From positions 1-25,447 of the forward strand of contig CAZRKA010000023.1 of assembly GCA_964600345.1 (NCBI GenBank): 25,447 bases of DNA, in the 5' to 3' direction. Numbering within the stretch: the stretch's first letter is position 1; each line of letters opens with the position of its first letter. The notes below the pieces were generated by a model. The model had not been told where the DNA came from and ran no database searches. It saw only the letters and a list, made by a program, of their open reading frames with translations. The position numbers and the translations under genes were made by a program. Below are positions 6,403 to 13,207 of this stretch, piece by piece. The stretch is from JABMMZ01 sp964600345. GTDB taxonomy: Bacteria > Bacteroidota > Bacteroidia > NS11-12g > UBA955.

Positions 6403-7449
6403 TCAAGCTTCTTTGTCGTAATATATTTTATAATACTTACGACCATCTCTTTCCACGCCGTGTTCGATCAGGTCTTTATTGCCATGGATATAGATGTGGA
6501 AATTGCGGTCGAGCTTTAAAATGCTTTTAAAAACCTTAGCTTGTTTTTTGACCGCAGGCAGAGAGATTTCAAATTCGTCAGACAGTTCAATGTCATTTTC
6601 ATTCCGGTATGTTTTATCAAATCGCCTGAAAGATTCTATGATTCCCGGATCTCCAAAAACCACTTCCTCGAATTCTTCTTTTTTAAATTCATCCCTTGTC
6701 TTGAAATAGTCCATTGAACGGTTTAGTAAATCTATCTTATCACTTTTGTTGACTTCAAAATCTTCATTCAACTGTTCAGTCACATATTTTTTCGCAATGT
6801 TTAAGAAGTCCCTTGTCTGATGAAATTCATCATTGCCAGTCTTAAGCATTAAGAATTGCTCTTTCCAGAACCTGGCTTCTTCGGCCTTGTTGGTTTTATC
6901 AATGATGCATACTTTGAATCCATTTTCTTTGCCTGCGTTAAAAATAAGGCATGCCTTGTCGGGTTTATCAGCCTGAATGCCTTCTGTGTTGTTGAGAAGA
7001 AAATTTTGTTTATCACGGTCGAGTTTCAGGAATTTCTGCTTGTTTTCACATTTAAAAATTCCAATGGCCTCTACTTCCTGGTAATCAACTTTCATGTTAG
7101 AGATATAAGCTACAAATAAATCTCCGGCTTTGATCATCGGATGATTTGAACTTTCGTAGAGGTGTTTGGCAATATTGACGCTGTTGATATGAAAATTGCT
7201 GTGACCGTCAAAAATTTCTGAGGCGTATTTGAATAGCGGATTCAGGTTGTGATCGCCATTACTGAAAGTGAAATTGAAATACTCGGGTGTCTGAAAACCA
7301 TTGAGAAAGTATTTTTTTAAAAGCGTATCTGTATCCTGGCTGATGCTGTCGAGAGGGTGTTTGGATATCTGAATGTCCTCACTGTTGTTTTTATTCCCAA
7401 CGTGATGAACGGATACGATATCCAGTGAAGCTGAAGAAGAATCGATCAT
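6403..7449 (-). CDS. Nucleoid-associated protein, NdpA/YejK (NA37) family
   Basis: 348 residues, close to the usual length for this family (about 335-350). The N terminus MIDSSSASLDIVSVHHVGNK is typical of Bacteroidota members, and the C terminus has the family's KSILKLDRNFHIYIHGN stretch. E. coli YejK (NdpA) is a nucleoid-associated, DNA-binding protein reported to interact with topoisomerases. The biochemical role in Bacteroidota is unproven. No signal peptide or membrane segment is present, consistent with a cytosolic, DNA-associated protein. The ATG at 7449 is supported both by the family start and by the promoter immediately next to it. It stands alone, with 165 bp to the gene behind it and 373 bp in front. 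Assignment is from overall sequence pattern, since the family has no short diagnostic motif. Confidence 0.85.
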   Translation of the reverse strand: MIDSSSASLDIVSVHHVGNKNNSEDIQISKHPLDSISQDTDTLLKKYFLNGFQTPEYFNFTFSNGDHNLNPLFKYASEIFDGHSNFHINSVNIAKHLYESSNHPMIKAGDLFVAYISNMKVDYQEVEAIGIFKCENKQKFLKLDRDKQNFLLNNTEGIQADKPDKACLIFNAGKENGFKVCIIDKTNKAEEARFWKEQFLMLKTGNDEFHQTRDFLNIAKKYVTEQLNEDFEVNKSDKIDLLNRSMDYFKTRDEFKKEEFEEVVFGDPGIIESFRRFDKTYRNENDIELSDEFEISLPAVKKQAKVFKSILKLDRNFHIYIHGNKDLIEHGVERDGRKYYKIYYDKEA

Positions 7450-7453
7450 GGGG

Positions 7454-7484
7454 CAAAGATAGGAATGGACAGGTAATGAACAAC
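7454..7484 (-). promoter_or_regulatory. Bacteroidota-type promoter abutting the NdpA start codon
   Basis: On the minus strand, GTTG (7484-7481) is followed by exactly 19 bp and then TATCTTTG (7461-7454), matching the -33/-7 consensus TTG-N19-TAnnTTTG. Only four bases (CCCC) separate the -7 element from the ATG at 7449, so transcription would begin at or within a few bases of the start codon. Confidence 0.75.
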
Positions 7485-7614
7485 CTGTTAAGCATGATCT
7501 TATATGATTGTAAATATTATTCTTACACTCAAATTAAGTTTACAACATAAATTATATTTATGATATTGAAATTCCCTGCGGAAGAATTAATTCAGGTTAA
7601 TGAAAAGCAAACTT

Positions 7615-9960
7615 TTATCTCACCGGGATTTCAATTACTATCACTTTGTAATTAAATACTGTACCGTCTTTTAATTTAACACTGACAAAATAAATCGTCT
7701 GCTCGCCCAGTCTGGCAGGGGTTATTTCGGGCTCCCAAACCAGTGTATTCATGCCGTATCCGTTAACTACTGCTTCCTGTTTTAAGGNNNNNNNNNNGCC
7801 TTTTTCATCCTTCATGCTGACGACTGCACCTTCGATATTGCGGTCGATGGAGAAACTCCATTTTTTAAACAGCAGCATTTTAGGGCATTCATTAGGCGGT
7901 GGCCAGGCTACAAATTGTTTTTTGTATTTGTTGCTGTCAACTTCTCTGCTGTGGTCTAGCGCCTTGATTGCGGAATAAGTTTTAGAACTTCCTATGCCCA
8001 TAAATTCGGCCTTGGGGTATAGCAACCATCTGCGGTTGCCGGCTGTTGGGTGATTTTGTCCCATAGCGGCAGTGATGGCAATGGCCGGATTACCGTCTCT
8101 TGAAAGTATTGAATTTTTTAAGGCATCAAGTCCGGCCGGAATATAACAGCGCCATCCGTCACTTGGCGAATGACTCATGCTTTTGTTTGCCTCGCACATT
8201 AATGCCGCATACATGCAATACTCATTGTCCTGACGACTCAATACGATTTCTTCACTCACACCCGCCGTACGCCTGAAATAATTGATGCGCCGCTCCGCCC
8301 TTAACATAATTTCATTTGGCATGTCACCTGCAATACAAGAATCGGCGACACCATTCCAAATAAATTCCGGGACACCGGCCTCACTGCGGCCTTTTGGATT
8401 TACTCTGCTGCCGTAATAATTCTGCCTGAAATCGTTTATAACCAGTTTCCTCCAAAGGACATCAAGTGTTTTGCTCTGTTCGGGATACAATTTTCTCGCT
8501 TCATTCCATACATTCCTTCCAAGTCTGAAATCGCCGCTGTCGGCTGATTCGTCTATGAGTCGCAAGCGATAAGTTTTTGCTGCACTTTTAAATTCAGGTT
8601 GCTTGGGGAAATCAATTGCTGAGGCATCATTCAAATTGATCAGTGAAATGAGATCACTGTATACTGCCTTCTCTTTATTTTTAAGACTTACCATGTCGGC
8701 TCTGGTTTTTCTGAATACCTTGCTGCCCGGGTACAGTATTAAATGTCTTTCAAAAATGAATTCAGCCACCCTTATGTTTTTTTCTGCTATTAGTCTGTTG
8801 GCAATGAATGTTTCCAGAGCCGCCTTGTCTAACTGATTGTTTTTAATGATTGATTTCTTCTGCATCGAATCAGCTGAACTCAGCAAATCGGTGGTTTCAT
8901 TAACCCAAACTGCATAGCACGCATCTCTCAGACCGATAGAGGCAAAATAGGATTTGAGATGGGCGCTGAATTCAGATTTCGATTCACCGGCAAAAATGTC
9001 GAATCGCTTGATGTCGGAGATTTGTTTTAACCCGGCTTTTTTCGTTTTTCCCTCAGCGTATTTGTTCAGTAGTTTGTCGAATGCGCCCTGCTCATTTGCC
9101 TGTGCCAGTCCGTTAAGCAGATAGATATAAATGGAGTTTTCGCGGTGATTCAGAAATGAATCTGCAGGAAAATCAAGCAGACTTTTCTCAACCATCTTGA
9201 GATAATCTTCACTTGGTGGAATTTTATCCAGTGTATACCGCATCAGTTTGTAGGTGTATTCATTTAGCACAGGGTCGTTTGGAAGAATTTCCCTTCCGTT
9301 TTTTACGATTACATATGCCGAATCAAATGACTGGTGATCGAGATAGTAAAGACAAAGTTTGCGGAATGGTTCCTTGTGATAACCAAATACTTTGGAATTG
9401 CCGTCGAGTACAGCAGCGTAAATCATATCTGCAGCCTGTTTAAAAAGCGGCAGACTTTCCGGTCTCTGATCCATGTTCCAGTAACAATCTGCCGCCAGTA
9501 CCAGTGATTGGGTATCAAGGCCGAAAAAAATACTTCGCTTGAACAGCGGAAGTGCCTTTGCGTATTTTTTGGTGTTATATGCTTCAAGGGCTTCCTTGTT
9601 ATTGAATTTTATAAGTGTAGTGAAATAGTCTAAATTGGCAGTTTTAAACGCCAGTGCTGAAGCCTCATTCTTGTTGGCGGTTATTGATTTTTCGGCATAT
9701 TTCATAGCGTCTTTTGCTGCCGAAGGATATTTTTCAAAAAGTGCTGCATCTTTCGAAATCGCAAACATGATTTTTGATTTCAAAAGCAATACGTTGGGAT
9801 TTTCTTTAGTCTCGCTGTTCAGAAGGCATTTCTCAATCAGCTTGTTTGCAGCTTTTAGTTTGCTTTCATTGAATAATTTAAGCGATTTTTCATAATTGCT
9901 GTTCTGTGCATTAGCAGCGAAGAACAGGGCGAAACCAAGTATCAGAAATATTTTATTCAT
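7615..9960 (-). CDS. Exported protein with TPR-like N-terminal region and CAP (SCP/PR-1) domain
   Basis: 781 residues as assembled. A signal peptide (MNKIFLILGFALFFAANA, cut before QN) shows export. Residues of about 20-280 are alpha-helical and TPR-like, opening with YEKSLKLFNESKLKAANKLI. A CAP-superfamily domain occupies about 560-665, marked by a helix with NYFRRTAGV, the histidine motif MSHSPSDGW, and the C-terminal block HPTAGNRRWLLYPK followed by MGIG. This is the bacterial form of the CAP fold, whose members bind lipids or act at the envelope. Catalysis is not established. About 55 residues after an N gap form a beta-rich C-terminal tail. The N run falls in codons of about 721-725, but the frame reads sensibly on both sides. 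It starts 2 bp after the ABM gene's stop, so it is the last gene of that operon. Confidence 0.8.
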   Translation of the reverse strand: MNKIFLILGFALFFAANAQNSNYEKSLKLFNESKLKAANKLIEKCLLNSETKENPNVLLLKSKIMFAISKDAALFEKYPSAAKDAMKYAEKSITANKNEASALAFKTANLDYFTTLIKFNNKEALEAYNTKKYAKALPLFKRSIFFGLDTQSLVLAADCYWNMDQRPESLPLFKQAADMIYAAVLDGNSKVFGYHKEPFRKLCLYYLDHQSFDSAYVIVKNGREILPNDPVLNEYTYKLMRYTLDKIPPSEDYLKMVEKSLLDFPADSFLNHRENSIYIYLLNGLAQANEQGAFDKLLNKYAEGKTKKAGLKQISDIKRFDIFAGESKSEFSAHLKSYFASIGLRDACYAVWVNETTDLLSSADSMQKKSIIKNNQLDKAALETFIANRLIAEKNIRVAEFIFERHLILYPGSKVFRKTRADMVSLKNKEKAVYSDLISLINLNDASAIDFPKQPEFKSAAKTYRLRLIDESADSGDFRLGRNVWNEARKLYPEQSKTLDVLWRKLVINDFRQNYYGSRVNPKGRSEAGVPEFIWNGVADSCIAGDMPNEIMLRAERRINYFRRTAGVSEEIVLSRQDNEYCMYAALMCEANKSMSHSPSDGWRCYIPAGLDALKNSILSRDGNPAIAITAAMGQNHPTAGNRRWLLYPKAEFMGIGSSKTYSAIKALDHSREVDSNKYKKQFVAWPPPNECPKMLLFKKWSFSIDRNIEGAVVSMKDEKGXXXXLKQEAVVNGYGMNTLVWEPEITPARLGEQTIYFVSVKLKDGTVFNYKVIVIEIPVR
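7788..7797. other. Assembly gap (10 N)
   Basis: Ten consecutive N interrupt the C-terminal part of the CAP-domain gene. The frame is kept across the run, so the true missing length should be 1 modulo 3 (for example 1, 4 or 10 bases, or more). The residues there are unknown. Confidence 0.99.
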
Positions 9961-9962
9961 GA

Positions 9963-10292
9963 CTATACATTAAACTGATTGGAGTCTGATTTATTGCCCA
10001 TGGCAGAGCTTCTCTCAGAAAGTGTCCACGCAAAAGGTTTTTCTGAAAATTTACTTTTTGTCTGTTCCCAGGTTTTTTCAAATAGTTCAGATGCCCTGTA
10101 TTGATTGAGATGATCTTCACTGTTCCAGTAACTGTATGTAAATAGTGTAGAAGGATTGCTCACATCTTCAAGCAGGCTTAGTCCCATGCAGCCATCAAAG
10201 TTCCTTATTTGTTCCTTTACATTTTCAAACATTTCAAGAAACCTGCTTATTTCATCGTCGCGGAATTGCATCTTTACGATTCTGATTATCAT
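9963..10292 (-). CDS. ABM-domain (antibiotic biosynthesis monooxygenase-like) protein
   Basis: 109 residues, a single ferredoxin-like alpha/beta domain. The N terminus MIIRIVKMQF, the helix FLEMFENVKEQIRNFDGC, the strand GLSLLEDVSNP, the strand TLFTYSYWNSEDHLNQYR, and the helix SELFEKTWEQTK follow the order of the ABM/dimeric alpha-beta barrel superfamily. Members include haem-degrading, quinol-oxidising and purely structural proteins, so the substrate cannot be assigned. There is no signal peptide. Its ATG overlaps the stop of the upstream SAM hydrolase-like gene (ATGA at 10292-10289), and its stop is 2 bp before the CAP gene. Translational coupling is therefore likely. The last 15 residues are polar and probably disordered. 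Confidence 0.85.
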   Translation of the reverse strand: MIIRIVKMQFRDDEISRFLEMFENVKEQIRNFDGCMGLSLLEDVSNPSTLFTYSYWNSEDHLNQYRASELFEKTWEQTKSKFSEKPFAWTLSERSSAMGNKSDSNQFNV

Positions 10293-11023
10293 TGTAATTC
10301 TATTATTATTTTAGTGTCATCTTTTATTCTGAAGAGTTGCCTTGCATTGCCAAGATTTATCTGCAATTTGAGGTAACCGCTTTTGCTGAAACGGAACAGA
10401 GCCTCACCGGGGTCGGCATCTGTAATATGTTTACCTATACTTCTGAATACATGTCCTGTGTAGTGTTGGATGCGGATATTAAACGAATTTCCCTTTACGA
10501 AATCCTCAAAAACATCTCTTTTGATATTGAAATAACAATTACCGTGACCATCGCTGTGTAGACACTCGGCCAGTGCCATTCCGCCTGAAATCTGCGTATT
10601 CTTGACATAGCGGATTATCTGTATGTTCCCTGCCAGTGGCAGCAGATGCAATTGCTTATCCTGAAAGGCCTTTATCGCTTTAACATCTTCACCGTATTGG
10701 ATAAGTCTTACCTGTGCCGGATCAAATTCCGGGAAGACCATACTCAGCAGTCCGTTGTTGGGAAATATGTAAAGGTTTAATAAATGTTGATAAACAAGCA
10801 GGTCTTTGCCTGCACCTACTTTTACAATTACTATATCATTTTGATTTTCATGTTTTTGTAACTGATTGCATACAAAAGCCGCTTCGATGGTGTTATTAAG
10901 GCGAATCTGATGGGTAATGTCAATAATGACAATGTCTTTTAAGTGTTTCAACAGTTCAGCTTTCAATATTCCTGTTTTATAGGAATCACTTTGAAAATCT
11001 GATATCAATAAAATGAAAGACAA
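10289..11023 (-). CDS. Divergent SAM hydroxide adenosyltransferase-like protein (DUF62 family)
   Basis: 244 residues, slightly short for the family. Family-like features in order are LLISDFQSDSYKTGILKAEL (normally TDFG-x-D-x-YVG), IVIIDITHQIR (normally VDISH-x-I), AAFVCNQL, IFPNNGLLSMVF (normally APDNGxL), and a C-terminal strand set with LQINLGNARQLF. Known members hydrolyse S-adenosylmethionine to adenosine and methionine or, in fluorinase and chlorinase, halogenate it. Here the DPGVG block is replaced by VKVGAG, and the following Arg is not evident, so activity is doubtful. The only plausible start is TTG at 11023-11021. Upstream the frame has no ATG or GTG before a TGA at 11062-11060. It is the first gene of the operon with the ABM and CAP genes and is divergent from phoH. 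Confidence 0.78.
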   Translation of the reverse strand: MSFILLISDFQSDSYKTGILKAELLKHLKDIVIIDITHQIRLNNTIEAAFVCNQLQKHENQNDIVIVKVGAGKDLLVYQHLLNLYIFPNNGLLSMVFPEFDPAQVRLIQYGEDVKAIKAFQDKQLHLLPLAGNIQIIRYVKNTQISGGMALAECLHSDGHGNCYFNIKRDVFEDFVKGNSFNIRIQHYTGHVFRSIGKHITDADPGEALFRFSKSGYLKLQINLGNARQLFRIKDDTKIIIELQ

Positions 11024-11042
11024 AAGTTTGTATATTCGTTGG

Positions 11043-11050
11043 CAAAAATA
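11043..11050 (-). promoter_or_regulatory. Candidate -7 element for the SAM hydrolase/ABM/CAP operon
   Basis: TATTTTTG on the minus strand fits TAnnTTTG. It ends 19 bp before the proposed TTG start, predicting a leader of about 14 nt. No convincing TTTG is found 17-23 bp upstream, so this is a half match only. No comparable element is evident on the plus strand for phoH within the 63-bp intergenic space. Confidence 0.35.
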
Positions 11051-11086
11051 TTCACTATTTCATCATTTAAAAAAAGTAATTGAGCA

Positions 11087-12073
11087 TTGGCTGAAAAAAG
11101 TTATTTAATTGAGGACCTGCACCCGCTTGAGATATATGGTGCAAACAATGTTTATCTCGAAAAGATCAAGCATATTTTTCCTAAACTGCGGCTTGTTGCC
11201 AGAGGAAACGAGATAAAAGCCATCGGAGAAGAAGCAGAGGTAGATACTTTAATTCGAAAGATTAATCAATTTGTGGGCATGATTTCCAGAGGACGAGAAC
11301 TCAACGATTCGCTTGTGGGTGAAGTTTTCGGTCAGGAATCAAATGCAATTGAAGAATTGACGAATGGGAATTTCGATTCTGATAACAACACCATACTGTT
11401 CGGAAATAACGGTAAACCCATAAAGGCGCGTACAGCCAATCAGATTCGTCTGGTGAAGGAAATTGCCAAGAACGATATAGTATTTGCCCTTGGTCCTGCC
11501 GGAACAGGAAAAACATATACCGCAGTGGCCGTAGCCGTTAAAGCCCTGAAGAATAAAGAAATCAAACGCATTATTCTTACCCGGCCAGCTGTTGAAGCCG
11601 GCGAGAGTCTGGGTTTCCTGCCCGGTGATTTAAAAGAAAAAATCGACCCTTATCTGCGTCCTTTATACGATGCGCTTGATGACATGATTCCTCAGGAAAA
11701 ACTGAAATTATATCTCGAAAACAGGACCATTGAAGTAGCGCCTCTCGCATTTATGCGTGGTCGTACACTCGACAACTGTTTTGTGATTCTCGATGAGGCT
11801 CAGAACACCACTGATCTGCAAATCAAGATGTTTCTTACCCGTATGGGACCATCGGCAAAGGTTATCATTACCGGCGATCTTAGTCAGGTTGACCTGCCGG
11901 CCAAACAAACCTCCGGACTGCTTAAAGCTACCAGGATACTCGAAAAAATAAAAGGCATCAGCATGGTAGTGCTTAATGTGGACGATGTTGTTCGACACCG
12001 CCTTGTCAAGGAAATAATAAAAGCCTACGAAACACCTCAAAAAACCGAATCCCGTTCTGAAAAGGACTTGTAA
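11087..12073 (+). CDS. phoH: PhoH-family ATPase (PhoL type)
   Basis: 328 residues. The N-terminal portion (about 10-65, LHPLEIYGANN and LVARGNEIKAIGEEAEV) is the KH-like region seen in PhoH-like proteins. The ATPase core follows, with Walker A GPAGTGKT (136-143), the motif LTRPAVEAGESLGFLPGDL, and Walker B VILDEAQN (D236/E237). TGDLSQVDLP acts as the sensor-type motif, with VVRHRLVKEII near the end. The family is related to helicase superfamily 1 ATPases and linked to RNA metabolism. Its exact substrate is not settled. The start is TTG at 11087: a TGA lies two codons upstream (11081-11083), the first internal ATG (residue 65) would remove the KH-like region, and AEKSYLIEDLHPLEIYG aligns with the family start. 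It is cytosolic. The gene lies directly upstream of purC with 156 bp between. Confidence 0.93.
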   Translation: MAEKSYLIEDLHPLEIYGANNVYLEKIKHIFPKLRLVARGNEIKAIGEEAEVDTLIRKINQFVGMISRGRELNDSLVGEVFGQESNAIEELTNGNFDSDNNTILFGNNGKPIKARTANQIRLVKEIAKNDIVFALGPAGTGKTYTAVAVAVKALKNKEIKRIILTRPAVEAGESLGFLPGDLKEKIDPYLRPLYDALDDMIPQEKLKLYLENRTIEVAPLAFMRGRTLDNCFVILDEAQNTTDLQIKMFLTRMGPSAKVIITGDLSQVDLPAKQTSGLLKATRILEKIKGISMVVLNVDDVVRHRLVKEIIKAYETPQKTESRSEKDL

Positions 12074-12097
12074 AGTGGACATGTATTAATGCTCATT

Positions 12098-12120
12098 TTT
12101 AAAGGATAAAAGCCTTTAAA
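12098..12120 (+). terminator. Possible weak terminator after phoH
   Basis: TTTAAAGG (12098-12105) and CCTTTAAA (12113-12120) form a perfect 8-bp stem with the 7-nt loop ATAAAAG, 25 bp after the phoH stop. There is no T tract after it and the stem is AT-rich, so termination is uncertain. Together with the separate promoter before purC, it suggests phoH and purC are separate transcripts. Confidence 0.35.
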
Positions 12121-12180
12121 GCAATAACTTATTGTTAATCTGTTAGTAATATACCTCAATCGGGCTGTTCAAAAAAATGA

Positions 12181-12210
12181 TTTGAAACCAGTGAAAGAAT
12201 TGTATTTTTG
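12181..12210 (+). promoter_or_regulatory. Bacteroidota-type promoter of purC
   Basis: TTTG (12181-12184), an 18-bp spacer, and TATTTTTG (12203-12210) match the -33/-7 consensus TTTG and TAnnTTTG. Transcription would begin near 12216, about 14 nt before the ATG at 12230, through an A-rich leader. Confidence 0.75.
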
Positions 12211-12229
12211 TTTTTTGATTTAAAAAAAA

Positions 12230-13201
12230 ATGACACAATCAATGACGTTGAAAATAGAGAAAGGATTAATGGCGACAAATTTCTTTTTTAAGGACCAGAG
12301 CGGTTTTTACAGAGGAAAGGTCAGGGATGTATACACAATTAAGAACGATTATGTGGCTATGATAGCCTGCGACAGAATTTCCGCATTCGACCACGTCCTT
12401 CCGAGAGCGATACCACACAAAGGAGAAGTACTGACACAACTGGCAGCTTATTTTCTGGATGCCACTAAGGATATCATTCCAAACTGGAAACTTTCGGTAC
12501 CCGATCCCAATGTGACACTTGGAATTAAATGCGATGCAATTCCTATCGAAATTGTGGTGAGGGGCTACCTCTGCGGTCATGCCTGGCGTATATACAAAAC
12601 CGGCGAAAGAATGATCTGCGGTATCAGAATGCCGGATGGATTAAAGGAAAATGACAAGTTTCCTGAACCAATCATTACACCTGCTACTAAAAGTCAGGAC
12701 GGACATGATGAAGATGTTAGCATTGAGGATATTGTCAGCAGAAAGATATGCAGCAAGAAGAATATCGAGCACATGGTAGATATAGCCCTCAAGTTATATA
12801 AGAGGGGATCCGAAATGGCTGCCGAGCGCGGACTGATACTGGTTGATACAAAATATGAATTCGGTCTTCACGACAAAAAACTGATATTGATAGATGAAGT
12901 ACACACACCTGATTCAAGCAGGTTCTTCTATCTCGATACTTACGAAAAGCTTCAGAAAGATGGCAAACCTCAAAAGCAATTATCTAAAGAGTTTGTAAGA
13001 GAGTGGCTGATGGCAAACGGGTTTCAGGGTCTTGAAGGTCAGATTGTACCCGAAATGTCTGACGAATTTGTTGCAAGTGTTACCGATCGATACACAGAAC
13101 TGTTCGAAGCAATGACAGGCCATAAATTTGAAGGCCGCGATTACAAAGATGTTCAGGATACCATCGAACAGAACATAGCTCAGGCTATATCCGCCTTATA
13201 A
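12230..13201 (+). CDS. purC: Phosphoribosylaminoimidazole-succinocarboxamide synthase (SAICAR synthetase)
   Basis: 323 residues, the long form usual in Bacteroidota. It is a cytosolic enzyme of purine synthesis that joins CAIR and L-aspartate with ATP hydrolysis to give SAICAR. Signature blocks are YRGKVRDVY (27-35, ATP binding), CDRISAFDHVLP (47-58), VVRGYLCGHAWR (109-120), FPEPIITPATKSQDGHDED (144-162) and LVDTKYEFG, followed by IDEVHTPDSSRFF. Together they identify the enzyme with little doubt. The ATG at 12230 is used. Internal Met5 or Met14 could also serve, as the conserved part begins near residue 17. The downstream secreted NHL protein begins 6 bp after the stop, so purC is probably co-transcribed with an unrelated exported protein. 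Confidence 0.97.
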   Translation: MTQSMTLKIEKGLMATNFFFKDQSGFYRGKVRDVYTIKNDYVAMIACDRISAFDHVLPRAIPHKGEVLTQLAAYFLDATKDIIPNWKLSVPDPNVTLGIKCDAIPIEIVVRGYLCGHAWRIYKTGERMICGIRMPDGLKENDKFPEPIITPATKSQDGHDEDVSIEDIVSRKICSKKNIEHMVDIALKLYKRGSEMAAERGLILVDTKYEFGLHDKKLILIDEVHTPDSSRFFYLDTYEKLQKDGKPQKQLSKEFVREWLMANGFQGLEGQIVPEMSDEFVASVTDRYTELFEAMTGHKFEGRDYKDVQDTIEQNIAQAISAL

Positions 13202-13207
13202 TACACA

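Noticed and set aside
11708..12082. Open frame antisense to phoH
   Set aside because: phoH is unambiguous on the plus strand through this region. The antisense frame is a shadow.
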